NCBI GenBank assembly: GCA_937880925.1
Contig: CALGGB010000135.1
Span: 1-46,061 of the forward strand
Source of the DNA: an uncultured Rhodospirillaceae bacterium
Lineage (GTDB): Bacteria > Pseudomonadota > Alphaproteobacteria > SP197
DNA length: 46,061 nt
Direction: 5' to 3'
This document shows positions 36,532 through 45,320 of this stretch, in pieces. The notes beneath the pieces were generated by a model. The model ran no database searches. It worked only from the letters and a program-made list of their open reading frames with translations, and was not told where the DNA came from. How positions within the stretch are numbered: the first letter of the stretch is position 1; every line of letters begins with the position of its first letter. The position numbers were made by a program, and so were the translations under genes.

Positions 36532-37686
36532 CTACTTCACCACCAGATCGTAGGGCATGGAAGAGACCTTCTCGAAACGGTCGGCATGCATGATGCCGGT
36601 TTCGCCATAGCTCATGGTCAGGCGGTTGGTGGCGTCGACCAGGATCATGTGCATGAAGATCACCATGCCCGGCTCGATCACCGTGGTGTTGCCGGGGTAG
36701 ATCATCGGCTCCTCCATCCATGACGGCGGCATGTTGGCCGAAAGGGAATAGCCGCAGGCGTTGAGGCGGCAGTCCTCCAGGCCATGGGCGTCGATGACCC
36801 GGGCATGGGCGGCATAGATGTCGGCATAGGTGGCGCCGGGCACCGCGGCGGCCTGGCAGGCCGCCAGCGCCTCGACGCCGGCGGCGTGCATCTGCTTGTG
36901 GCGGTCTCCGGCGACGCCGGTCAGCACGGTCCTCATGATGCAGGCGTGGTAGTGGCGATAGGCCGCACCGAATTCGAGCTGTACCTGGTCCTGCGCGCCA
37001 ACCTTCTCGCGGCCGGTGAAGTAACGCACCAGCAGCGCGCCCTCGCCCGAGCCGATGATGCCGCGGCTGGCGGGATAGTCGCCGCCGCCCTCGAAGATCG
37101 CGTTCATCATCACGGCATAGAGGTGGCCCTCGTCGACGCCGGGTTCGATCGCCTCGTGCAGTGCGGTGAGCGCCGCATCGGCGAGCTGGCCGGCCTTCCG
37201 CACGTATTCGAGCTCCGCCGGGCTCTTGATCAGGCGCAGGCCCTGGATCAGGTCGGTGGCATCTTCATGGGTGGCAAATCCCTCCAGCGCCCCCTCGACC
37301 AGCTTCCAGCGCTGGGCGGTCAGGCACCAGGCGTGCATCTCAACGCCCACCCTGCCGCCCCGGATACCCTTCTCGGCGAGCACGGCAACGACATCCTGCG
37401 CGGGGTTGGCGCCGCCGCGGTCGACCCAGATGCGCACGTCGGGAATGACCGAGGTGTGGTAGGCCTGCTCGCGGTCGGCCGATCGGGTGACCAGCACCGT
37501 CGAACCGTCGGCCAGCAGGATCATGCACTGGAAGAGCGAATAGCCGGTGGTGTCGTAGCCGGTGAGATAGAACATGCTCTCCTGCTTGAAGAGCAGCACG
37601 GCATCCAGGCCGCGCGCGGCCATGCGCCCGGCTGCCCGCTTGCGCCGGTCGGCCAGTTCGTCCTCGCTGAAGTGCAGCTTCGCCAT
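36532..37686 (-). CDS. M24-family protein, creatinase/ectoine hydrolase (DoeA)-like
   Basis: The 384-residue protein has a creatinase N-terminal domain (about residues 10-150) and a C-terminal pita-bread M24 domain (about 160-370). In metal aminopeptidases the metal-binding sequence is close to D-x-G-x-x-x-x-G-Y-x-S-D-x-x-R-T. Here it is LEFGAAYRHYHACIMRT, with both Asp replaced. The later Glu of the EPG motif is also changed (PGMVIFMHMILVD). This pattern fits metal-free creatinase or DoeA/EutD ectoine hydrolases that open amidine or C-N rings. The exact substrate is unknown. The downstream PhyH gene probably belongs to the same pathway. Confidence 0.78.
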   Translation of the reverse strand: MAKLHFSEDELADRRKRAAGRMAARGLDAVLLFKQESMFYLTGYDTTGYSLFQCMILLADGSTVLVTRSADREQAYHTSVIPDVRIWVDRGGANPAQDVVAVLAEKGIRGGRVGVEMHAWCLTAQRWKLVEGALEGFATHEDATDLIQGLRLIKSPAELEYVRKAGQLADAALTALHEAIEPGVDEGHLYAVMMNAIFEGGGDYPASRGIIGSGEGALLVRYFTGREKVGAQDQVQLEFGAAYRHYHACIMRTVLTGVAGDRHKQMHAAGVEALAACQAAAVPGATYADIYAAHARVIDAHGLEDCRLNACGYSLSANMPPSWMEEPMIYPGNTTVIEPGMVIFMHMILVDATNRLTMSYGETGIMHADRFEKVSSMPYDLVVK

Positions 37687-37790
37687 CGTGCGTCCCCTGG
37701 TGATGTCGGGGGGATGATGGCGTTGCCGGGGCGGTTAGGCAAAGGCTAGAACGGGGGTAACGGACACTTCCTGCACAATGGAGCGCACAA

Positions 37791-38279
37791 ATGGACGTCG
37801 ACCCCCGCCTGTTCCAGCTTCGCCGAACGGTGAAGCCCGAATGGATCGACGAATACGGCCATCTCAACATGGCCTACTACGTTCTGGTCTGCGACATGGC
37901 GACCGCGGCCTTCTGGGACGCGATGAATGCTCCTGTGCTGCAGGACGGGCGCGACGGGGCCGAATACGCCGTGGTCGAAACCCATGTGAACTATCTCGAT
38001 GAGGTACGCGAGGGCGATCCCCTGCTGGTGACGACCCAGCTTCTGGCGAGCGACACCAAGCGCTTCCGCCTGTTCCATCGCATGTATCACGAGGAGAAGG
38101 GCTACCTGGCGGCGACCAACGAGGTCATGTCGCTGGGCTTCAACCTCAACAGCCGCGGCATGATGGAATTCGTGCCACGCGCTTTCGACAAGCTGCAGGA
38201 AACGCTGGCGGCCCATGCCGATGTGGCGCGCCACGACAATGTCGGGCGCGCCATCGGCCAGCCGCGCAGGCGCAGCTAG
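37791..38279 (+). CDS. Hotdog-fold acyl-CoA thioesterase
   Basis: The 162-residue protein is a 4HBT-type thioesterase. The N-terminal VKPEWIDEYGHLNMAYYVLVCDMA carries the conserved Asp/Glu-x-x-Gly-His-x-Asn motif, and the typical central helix follows. It resembles thioesterases associated with carnitine/betaine-CoA metabolism in proteobacteria, but the acyl substrate cannot be identified. ATG 37791 is the start. The gene is divergent from the M24 gene, with 104 bases between them, and converges on the hemerythrin gene with a 3-base gap. Confidence 0.83.
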   Translation: MDVDPRLFQLRRTVKPEWIDEYGHLNMAYYVLVCDMATAAFWDAMNAPVLQDGRDGAEYAVVETHVNYLDEVREGDPLLVTTQLLASDTKRFRLFHRMYHEEKGYLAATNEVMSLGFNLNSRGMMEFVPRAFDKLQETLAAHADVARHDNVGRAIGQPRRRS

Positions 38280-38282
38280 GAA

Positions 38283-38720
38283 CTACATCTCCGCGCGCTT
38301 GCGGCGCAGGAACTCGCTGCCCAGTTCCTCGGCCTTGGGCTGGGCGATCAGCTTCCTGGCGCGGGCGAAGACTTCGTTCTCTTCCTCGTCCATGTGATGC
38401 TCCAGCTCTTCCTTGAGCTTGCGGAAGCGGGCAAGCCAGCCGGGGCTCGAGAATTCGGTCTCGTCGAGTTCTCCCAGCAGGTCGGCGGCCTCCTTGTGTT
38501 CGCTGACGCTGTGGCGGGCCTTTTCCTGGCCGTCGGGCTTGGCCATGAGCGTGGCGTAAAAGGTCTCCTCCTCCGCGGCGGTGTGGGCTTCCAGCTCCCG
38601 CTTCATGGTGGCGTAGAGTTTCTCGCGTTCGGGGCTGTCGCCCGAGGTGGCGTCCAGCTTGTTCAGCACCTCGCGGTGGCTGTCGTGATCCTTCTTGAGG
38701 ACTTCATAGATCGTCGCCAT
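38283..38720 (-). CDS. Hemerythrin HHE domain protein
   Basis: This 145-residue four-helix protein has the two-helix HHE cation-binding repeats: KKDHDSHREVLNKLD, HTAAEEETFY, HSVSEHKEAADLLGELDE and ELEHHMDEEENEVF. The His/Glu pattern is that of non-haem diiron hemerythrin-like proteins that bind oxygen, nitric oxide or iron, or act in stress repair. The start is ATG 38720, preceded by GGAG. It is a single-gene unit, divergent from the SDHAF4 gene. Confidence 0.87.
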   Translation of the reverse strand: MATIYEVLKKDHDSHREVLNKLDATSGDSPEREKLYATMKRELEAHTAAEEETFYATLMAKPDGQEKARHSVSEHKEAADLLGELDETEFSSPGWLARFRKLKEELEHHMDEEENEVFARARKLIAQPKAEELGSEFLRRKRAEM

Positions 38721-38855
38721 GGGTCGTCTCCGTTGTGTGGGCCGTCTCATGCCGCGGCCCGTTGCCATCACAACGAAGCGAATCGCCTGACGGTTCCCGT
38801 GGCGCTGGCCGCATCGCGGGCACAGGGTTAGGATTCGGTTTCCTGCGAGGGCGCC

Positions 38856-39038
38856 ATGACCAAGACGAGCGACAACGACGAACCCAAGGACGAGGCAGCC
38901 GAAGAGGCCGCGCCTGCGCCCGAACCGCGCCTGGGTCCCGACGGCAAGCCCATGGCGCCGGAATACGGCGGCCCGAAGGGGCACGAGCCGACGCGCCATG
39001 GTGAGTGGGAAATCAACGGCCGCGTCAGCGATTTCTGA
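38856..39038 (+). CDS. DUF1674 succinate dehydrogenase assembly factor 4 (SDHAF4-like)
   Basis: The 60-residue protein has an acidic, Ala/Glu-rich N terminus and a conserved C-terminal GGPKGHEPTRHGEWEINGRVSDF block (residues about 38-60). That is the DUF1674/SDHAF4 signature, in which the GxEPTRxGxWExxGRxxDF core is shared with mitochondrial Sdh8/SDHAF4. These factors bind flavinylated SdhA and assist complex II assembly. The usual Tyr after PTR is His here. ATG 38856 begins it, and the next gene follows only 4 bases after its stop. Confidence 0.9.
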   Translation: MTKTSDNDEPKDEAAEEAAPAPEPRLGPDGKPMAPEYGGPKGHEPTRHGEWEINGRVSDF

Positions 39039-39042
39039 TGTC

Positions 39043-40059
39043 ATGAACCGCCGCCCTCTGCGAGCGCTGGCTGTGCTGGCCCTGCTGCTTGGCGCCGGCT
39101 GCACCGCGCCGGCCCCGCCCGATGCCACCAGCCTGCCCGCTGCCGCGCGCGAGACCTACGAGATTGCGGAGGCCGGCGACCCGGTGGCCCAGACCGTTCT
39201 GGGCAACATGTTCGAGGCCGGTGTCTTCGGTGCGCCGGACTATCGTGCGGCTGCCCTGTGGTACGACCGCGCGGTCAAGCAGGGCGATCCCCTGGCGGCC
39301 TTCTACCTCGCCGGTCTCTTCGAGCGCGGCCAGGGCGTGCGCCAGGACCTGCTCTCGGCAGCCAACCTCTACCGGCGCGCGGCCAAGGCGGGCAATGCGG
39401 CCGCAGCCTTCAAGCTGGGGTTCCTCTACGAGAAGGGCCTGGGCGTGGAGCAGGACTTTGCCGAGGCGCGGCGCTGGTACGACAGCGCCCAGTCGGGCTG
39501 GGTGATGCAGGGTCTGGCGCCGATGCAGCCGGCCTATCTCACCGCTGATGCCTCGCCTGCCGAGGTCGAGGCCCTGCTCGATGCGGCGCGCGCCAGCCAG
39601 CCCAATCTTTCCGCGCTGGCGGTTGCCCAGGCCGCCCCGCCGCCGGGCGAACTGCCGCAGTTCAACGTGCCGGAGATTCCCTCCACCGCTCCGGCCGCCG
39701 CACCCGCCGCCGCCCCGGAGCCGGCGCCCCAAGCAGCGCCTGCGCCCGCACCGGCCGAGGTCGAGGTCGCCGCTGCGAACGATGGCGCGGCCCTCGATTT
39801 CGCCCGCGGCTTCCATGTCCATCTTGCCTCGGAAAAAAGCGTCGAGGCCGCGATGGCCGACTGGGACGACCTGCGCGCACGGTTCCCCGATCTGCTCGCC
39901 GGTCTCACGCCGGCGCTGGCGACGCTCGATCTCGGCAGTGCCGGCACCTATTACCAGTTGCTGGCAGGTCCCATGGGGGGCGAGGCCGATGCCGACATCC
40001 TGTGCGCGCGCCTGCAGCCCCAGGGCCAGTACTGCACGCCGATCCTGCCGCAGGGATAG
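39043..40059 (+). CDS. Sel1-repeat lipoprotein with C-terminal SPOR domain
   Basis: The 338-residue precursor has a lipoprotein signal peptide with lipobox LLGAGC (Cys20). Three to four Sel1/TPR-like repeats follow over about residues 35-170 (for example AVAQTVLGNM-type and AAFYLAGLFERGQGVRQD units), then a Pro/Ala-rich linker, and a SPOR-like domain at about 245-335 (HVHLASEKSVEAAMADWDDLRARFPDL). SPOR domains bind denuded peptidoglycan at division sites. It is likely anchored in the periplasmic face of the outer membrane. It is co-transcribed with the SDHAF4 gene, though the two roles need not be connected. Confidence 0.85.
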   Translation: MNRRPLRALAVLALLLGAGCTAPAPPDATSLPAAARETYEIAEAGDPVAQTVLGNMFEAGVFGAPDYRAAALWYDRAVKQGDPLAAFYLAGLFERGQGVRQDLLSAANLYRRAAKAGNAAAAFKLGFLYEKGLGVEQDFAEARRWYDSAQSGWVMQGLAPMQPAYLTADASPAEVEALLDAARASQPNLSALAVAQAAPPPGELPQFNVPEIPSTAPAAAPAAAPEPAPQAAPAPAPAEVEVAAANDGAALDFARGFHVHLASEKSVEAAMADWDDLRARFPDLLAGLTPALATLDLGSAGTYYQLLAGPMGGEADADILCARLQPQGQYCTPILPQG

Positions 40060-40075
40060 AGAGAGGCCAGAGGCC

Positions 40076-40705
40076 TCAGCCGCGCCCGTCCTCGACCAGC
40101 AGCCAGCCGCCCAGGGCAACCAGCAGCCCCGCGGCCAGGCGTCGGCGCCAGCGCTGCGCGCGCGCACCAAGGCGGCCGAGCGCCGCGGCTGCGGCAAAGG
40201 CAATGATGAGATCGACCGGCAGGGCGGTCAGCGGCACCAGCAGGCCCAGCACGACCATCTGCAACCAGGGCATGGGCAGGGCCGGGTCGACGAAGGGCGG
40301 CAGGAAGGCGAGGAAGAACAGGGCGGTCTTGGGGTTGGCGGTTTCGATCAGGAAGCCCTGCCGCCACAGCCGCCAGGGGCGCACCGTGGCGATCGCGCCG
40401 CCGGTTGCCGGCACGTCATCACGGCTGAGCCAGGTGGTTATGCCCAGCCAGACGATATAGGCCGCGCCGGCCACCCGCAGCAGTTCGAAGAGCAGCGGCA
40501 CGGCCGCCATCAGCGCCACCAGGCCGGTTGCCGCCAGCACGACATGAACGACGGCCCCGCAGGCCAGTCCCAGGGCCGAGGCCAGGCCCGCACGCCGGCC
40601 CAGCGCCACGGTGCGCGTGACGACGTAGAACTGGGAGGGGCCGGGCAGGGCGTTCATCACCGCCGCGGCCAGGGCGACGATGAGCAGGGTGTCGAGGCCG
40701 GGCAC
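40076..40705 (-). CDS. LysE family amino-acid/metabolite exporter
   Basis: The 209-residue protein is a LysE/RhtB-type exporter with about six transmembrane helices. Family signatures are the N-terminal NALPGPSQFYVVTRTVALGRRAG and NPKTALFFLAFLPPFVD in the fourth helix. It exports an amino acid or related compound; the substrate is not known. The start is GTG 40705, 6 bases after the stop of the AhpD-like gene, so it is coupled to that gene. Confidence 0.86.
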   Translation of the reverse strand: MPGLDTLLIVALAAAVMNALPGPSQFYVVTRTVALGRRAGLASALGLACGAVVHVVLAATGLVALMAAVPLLFELLRVAGAAYIVWLGITTWLSRDDVPATGGAIATVRPWRLWRQGFLIETANPKTALFFLAFLPPFVDPALPMPWLQMVVLGLLVPLTALPVDLIIAFAAAAALGRLGARAQRWRRRLAAGLLVALGGWLLVEDGRG

Positions 40706-40711
40706 CCGGCC

Positions 40712-41170
40712 TCAGGCCGCGCCCGGCGTGCCGCTCGGGTGGACCGCGCGGAAGCCGATGGCGATGCGGTTCCAGGCGTTGATCGTCGTGACCAGCAAGG
40801 TGAGGTCGACCATTTCGGCCTCGTCGAACTGGCTGCGTGCCTCTTCCCAGACGGCGTCGGGCACATGGTTTTCCGAAACCAGCGTCAGGGATTCGGTCCA
40901 GGCCAGCGCGGCGCGCTCGCGCGGTGTGTAAAGCGGCGATTCCCGCCAGGCGTCGAGCAGATACAGGCGCTCTTCGCTTTCCCCGGCCGCGCGCGCGTCT
41001 CGGGTATGCATGTGGATGCAGTAGGCGCAGCCGTTGATCTGCGACGCCCGAGTCTTGACCAGTTCGATGAGCGGACCTTCCAGACCGCAGCCGTTAATGT
41101 AGGCCTCCAGCGCGAGCATCGGCTTCATCGCCTTGGGCTGTGCCTTTTCAGGGTTGAGGCGTGGGTTCAT
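40712..41170 (-). CDS. Carboxymuconolactone decarboxylase / AhpD-like protein
   Basis: The 152-residue all-helical protein has the CxxC redox pair in NGCAYCIHMHTRDAR (about residues 47-61) typical of AhpD-like alkylhydroperoxidases. It probably has peroxidase or disulfide reductase activity. ATG 41170 has AAGGAG upstream with good spacing. It lies in a leftward cluster with a methyltransferase, a PNPOx-family protein and the LysE exporter. Confidence 0.88.
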   Translation of the reverse strand: MNPRLNPEKAQPKAMKPMLALEAYINGCGLEGPLIELVKTRASQINGCAYCIHMHTRDARAAGESEERLYLLDAWRESPLYTPRERAALAWTESLTLVSENHVPDAVWEEARSQFDEAEMVDLTLLVTTINAWNRIAIGFRAVHPSGTPGAA

Positions 41171-41238
41171 GGCGGAACTCCTTGCGGGACCTGACGGACG
41201 ATGCGTGGCGCCCGGCAGCGACACGGATCGATGCGTCG

Positions 41239-41892
41239 TCAGCCGATACGGATGGCGTCGAGGTGGTCGGGTTGCGCCACGCCCGGCTTGTTGCGCGGAT
41301 CGGGCTCGGGCTGGCCGATCACCGTCGTCACCGGCACGATGCCCGCCCAGATATCGAGCGCGTAGTCCTCCTCGTCGTCGACGCAGTGGCCGGTGCGGAT
41401 CTTGGCGCTGGCTTCCTCGATGGTCATGGCGACGACCATGGTCGCCTTCAGCTCCTGCTGCTGCACGGGCCGAAGAGTCGCCCAGCGGCCGGGCACGAAA
41501 CGCTCCAGGAAAGCCTCCAGGGCGGCCATCTTGGCCTTCTCGCTCTGCACCATGAAGGCCTGGCCATAGAGTGTGGCAGAGCGGTAATTGACGCTGGAAT
41601 GCATGCCCGAGCGCGCCAGCACGAAGCCGTCGAGATGGAAGACGTTGACGCACACGGGAACCGAACCGCGCACGGTCTTCAGCATCCTGCTCGCCGAGGA
41701 GCCATGCCAATAGACCTTCTCGCCCTCGCGCCAGACCAGGGTCGGGGTGACGTAGGGCTGGCCGTCGATGACGTAGCCGACCGAACCTGTGCCGATCTCG
41801 TCGATCAGGCGGTGGATGGTCGCTGCGTCGTAGTGGGCGCGCTGGTGCAGGCGCCGCACCCGCGAGCGCGGCGTGGGATCGAAGTCGGGCAT
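41239..41892 (-). CDS. Pyridoxamine 5'-phosphate oxidase family flavoprotein
   Basis: The 217-residue protein has the split-barrel PNPOx-like fold: HYDAATIHRLIDE, GSVGYVIDGQPYVTPTLVWREGEKVYWHGSSAS (FMN-binding) and VNVFHLDGFVLARSGMHSSVNYRSATLYG. It is longer than FMN-binding PNPOx-like single domains and has a C-terminal helical extension ending in QPDHLDAIRIG. It could bind FMN or F420 and act as a reductase. It starts at ATG 41892, 22 bases after the methyltransferase stop, so it is likely in the same operon. Confidence 0.83.
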   Translation of the reverse strand: MPDFDPTPRSRVRRLHQRAHYDAATIHRLIDEIGTGSVGYVIDGQPYVTPTLVWREGEKVYWHGSSASRMLKTVRGSVPVCVNVFHLDGFVLARSGMHSSVNYRSATLYGQAFMVQSEKAKMAALEAFLERFVPGRWATLRPVQQQELKATMVVAMTIEEASAKIRTGHCVDDEEDYALDIWAGIVPVTTVIGQPEPDPRNKPGVAQPDHLDAIRIG

Positions 41893-41914
41893 GGTTTTCT
41901 CGTTCCTGTCGGGG

Positions 41915-42658
41915 TCAGGCGGGCTTGCGTCCGCTGAAGATGGCGTGACCGGCGCGCAGCCAGTGTACGTCGACCTGCTCCAGGCCCGCTTCGGCCATCC
42001 AGCGCAGCTGGTCGAAGAGCGGGCTCGGCATGTCGACAGGGTCGGCGTCCGGTGCGGTGTAGTAGTTCCAGCCGTCCTCGCGGAAGAAGTCGCGCATCTT
42101 GTCGTTGCCGTCGAGCTCCATGCTGCGCTCGGCCACGCCCTCGTCCCAGTGGCGTTCCCACAGTTTGCGGCCTTCCTCGTTCTGGGCCTCGGCCAGATCG
42201 CAGATCACGATGACGCCGCCCGGCGCCAGCGCCGCGGCAAGGTCCTTGAAGAGCTGCGCCTTGCCCGGCCCGTCGAGGTGGTGGACGGCAAGCGAGGAGA
42301 CAAAGGCATGGACCGGCTCGTCGAAACGGCGCCAGCCCTTCTCGGCGATCTCCATCTTGGCCGTGACGTGACGCGCCCCCAGCGCCGAGAGCTTCGCGCC
42401 GGTGGAATCCAGCATGGTCTGGGAGCCGTCGAGCGCGTGGATCGTGGCATCGGGGAAGCGGCGCGCCAGGGCCTCGGCGAGCAGACCCTCGCCGCAGCAG
42501 ATCTCCACGATGTGGGCGCTGCCCTGGGGCTGGGGGATGACGCTGCACACGGTCTCGATCTGGGTTTCGCGCTCGGGCACGAAATAGGCGCCGTAGTCGA
42601 TGAAGTGCTGCGAGCTGTCCTCGTCCCAGGCGGCCACGGGTTTTGCTTCGCTCATCAT
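41915..42658 (-). CDS. Class I SAM-dependent methyltransferase
   Basis: The 247-residue protein has a Rossmann methyltransferase core with motif I VEICCGEGLLAEAL (about residues 50-63), an acidic residue in ALDGSQTML (motif II) and a PGGVIVICDL motif. The C-terminal WNYYTAPDADPVDMPSPL segment is of unknown role. The methyl acceptor cannot be inferred. It starts with two tandem ATG codons (42658 and 42655) after AAGGAG. It is the first gene of the methyltransferase-PNPOx-AhpD-LysE cluster. Confidence 0.84.
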   Translation of the reverse strand: MMSEAKPVAAWDEDSSQHFIDYGAYFVPERETQIETVCSVIPQPQGSAHIVEICCGEGLLAEALARRFPDATIHALDGSQTMLDSTGAKLSALGARHVTAKMEIAEKGWRRFDEPVHAFVSSLAVHHLDGPGKAQLFKDLAAALAPGGVIVICDLAEAQNEEGRKLWERHWDEGVAERSMELDGNDKMRDFFREDGWNYYTAPDADPVDMPSPLFDQLRWMAEAGLEQVDVHWLRAGHAIFSGRKPA

Positions 42659-42811
42659 CTCTCTCCTTCGTTCCGTCTCGCCTTCCAGGGCGTCAGCAGG
42701 GCAACCAGCCAGGCGCCGGGCAGGGCGGCGGCCGGGAATAGTGGGGGCAGATGGGTTCAGTCGCGTCGCGGTCTTCGTATCATCATCGTACTCCTTGGTG
42801 AGGGGGCGACG

Positions 42812-42874
42812 ATGTCACGGGCAATGGACCCATCCATAGGTCCATTCATGTCCTTTCCGGCAATCCACTTGTGA
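42812..42874 (+). CDS. Possible 20-residue small ORF upstream of the cobalamin riboswitch
   Basis: A 20-codon frame starts at ATG 42812, preceded by GAGGGGG with 6 bases of spacing, and ends at TGA 42872-42874. The peptide contains MSRAMDPSIGP and ends in AIHL; I recognise no family. It lies 40 bases before the B12 riboswitch. It may be a leader peptide or a chance frame. In the 480-base gap 42659-43138, this and the riboswitch are the only items I can support. Confidence 0.3.
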   Translation: MSRAMDPSIGPFMSFPAIHL

Positions 42875-42916
42875 ACCTGCGGCTTTGCGTCCGGGCCGCG
42901 TGCCGTGGCAAGCTGG

Positions 42917-43896
<980 letters not shown>

Positions 43897-43897
<1 letters not shown>

Positions 43898-43911
43898 GGC
43901 GCGAAGCGCCT
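43897..43911. terminator. Hairpin between bluB and amidase
   Basis: AGGCGC-GAA-GCGCCT forms a 6-base stem right at the bluB stop, in the short gap between converging genes. It could act in both directions, but there is no T-tract. Confidence 0.4.
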
Positions 43912-43928
43912 TGATCCGCGGCGGCGAG

Positions 43929-45320
43929 TCAGAGCGCCGGGTGCCGGTCGAACAGGGGCACGGCCTTTTCGAAGGCGCGGGCGGCGCGCAGGACAAGGGC
44001 GTCTTCGCGGCGGCGCCCGGCAATCTGCAGGCCGTAGGGCAGGCCGGCGGCGGTGAAGCCGCAGGGCACGCTGATCGCTGGCTCGCCCGTGGCGTTGAAG
44101 GGGGCGGGGAAGGTCTCGTAGTTGCTGTTGCCCATGGCCCAGCCCGGCGGCGACTCGGTGCCGGTGGGGAAGGGCGGCACGGCTGCCGCCGGTGTGACGA
44201 CGAGATCGAAGCGGCGGTGGAATTCCTGCATCACCTGGATCATCTGGGTGCGGGAGCGCCGTGCGCGCATGTAGGCCTCCAGCGACAGGGTGGCGCCGCT
44301 GTCGGAGGTCTCGCGCATCTTGTCGCCCAGCTTCTCGCGCCGTCCCGCGTCCATGTCAAGCGCGCCCTCGGCCGAGAGCCCGCGCCAAAGGTCGGTGAAC
44401 CAGCCATAGGGGTCGGGAAAGCCGGGATCGGTCTCCTCCACCGTGGCCCCGGCGTCGCGGAAGACGTCGATGGCGCGGCGGCAACCCGCCGCGATCTCGG
44501 GGTCGACATGGGAGAAACCGAGATCGCCCGAATAGGCGATGCGCAGGTGTTTGACGCCGTCTTCCAGCCCCGCGGTGTGGTCGACCCCGTCCTCGGGCAG
44601 GCTGTGCCAGTCCATCGGCGCGTGGTGTGCCATCGCGTTCATCATCATCGCGGCGTCGCGCACGGTGCGGGTGATCGGGCCGGATGCCGAGAGGCGGCCG
44701 AAGTGCTCGCCCGGCGCCTGGGGCACGCGCCCGAAGGTCGGCTTGTGGCCGACCAGGTTGGTGAAGGAGGCCGGCGTACGGATCGAGCCGCCGCCGTCCG
44801 AGCCCAGCGCCAGGGGGCCGCAACCGGCGGCCACGGCGGCGACCGCGCCGCCGGAACTGCCGCCCGGCGTGTGGCTCAGCGCCCAGGGGTTTTTCGTGAG
44901 GCCGGTGAGCGGAGAATCGGTGACGCCGGAGTTGCCGTATTCCGGCGTCGTCGTCTTGCCCACCAGGACGCAGCCGGCACTGCGCAGGAAATGCACGGCG
45001 GGATCGTCGTCGGGCACCGGCTTGTCGCTTTCGGCGAGGCTGCCGTAGCGGCAGGGCCAGCCCCTGACCCACATCAGGTCCTTGATCGAGGTCGGCACAC
45101 CGTCGATGGGCGAAAGCGGCGCGCGCTTCTTCCAGCGCGCCTCGGATTCGGCGGCCTGGGCGAGCGTGGTTTCGGGATCGAGATGGCAGAAGGCGTTGAC
45201 CGCGGGGTCGGCGACGGCGATGCGGTCGAGCACCGCCCGTGTGACGTCCACCGGCGAGAGGTCTCCTGCGGCGTAGGCGGCCGAGAGTTCGGCCGCCGTC
45301 ATCCAGATCGTGTCGCTCAC
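43929..45320 (-). CDS. Amidase (amidase signature family)
   Basis: The 463-residue enzyme is an amidase-signature hydrolase with the Ser-cisSer-Lys triad: Lys80 in TSIKDLMW, cis-Ser155 in GGSSGGA and nucleophile Ser179 in DGGGSIRTPAS. It cleaves an amide or carbamoyl bond; this could be a side-chain amide, a nitrile-derived amide, or GatA-like activity, but no GatB/C is present. The start is GTG 45320, preceded by GGGAGG at 6 bases, overlapping the upstream GNAT stop as GTGA. An in-frame TTG at 45341 is rejected. Confidence 0.87.
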   Translation of the reverse strand: MSDTIWMTAAELSAAYAAGDLSPVDVTRAVLDRIAVADPAVNAFCHLDPETTLAQAAESEARWKKRAPLSPIDGVPTSIKDLMWVRGWPCRYGSLAESDKPVPDDDPAVHFLRSAGCVLVGKTTTPEYGNSGVTDSPLTGLTKNPWALSHTPGGSSGGAVAAVAAGCGPLALGSDGGGSIRTPASFTNLVGHKPTFGRVPQAPGEHFGRLSASGPITRTVRDAAMMMNAMAHHAPMDWHSLPEDGVDHTAGLEDGVKHLRIAYSGDLGFSHVDPEIAAGCRRAIDVFRDAGATVEETDPGFPDPYGWFTDLWRGLSAEGALDMDAGRREKLGDKMRETSDSGATLSLEAYMRARRSRTQMIQVMQEFHRRFDLVVTPAAAVPPFPTGTESPPGWAMGNSNYETFPAPFNATGEPAISVPCGFTAAGLPYGLQIAGRRREDALVLRAARAFEKAVPLFDRHPAL

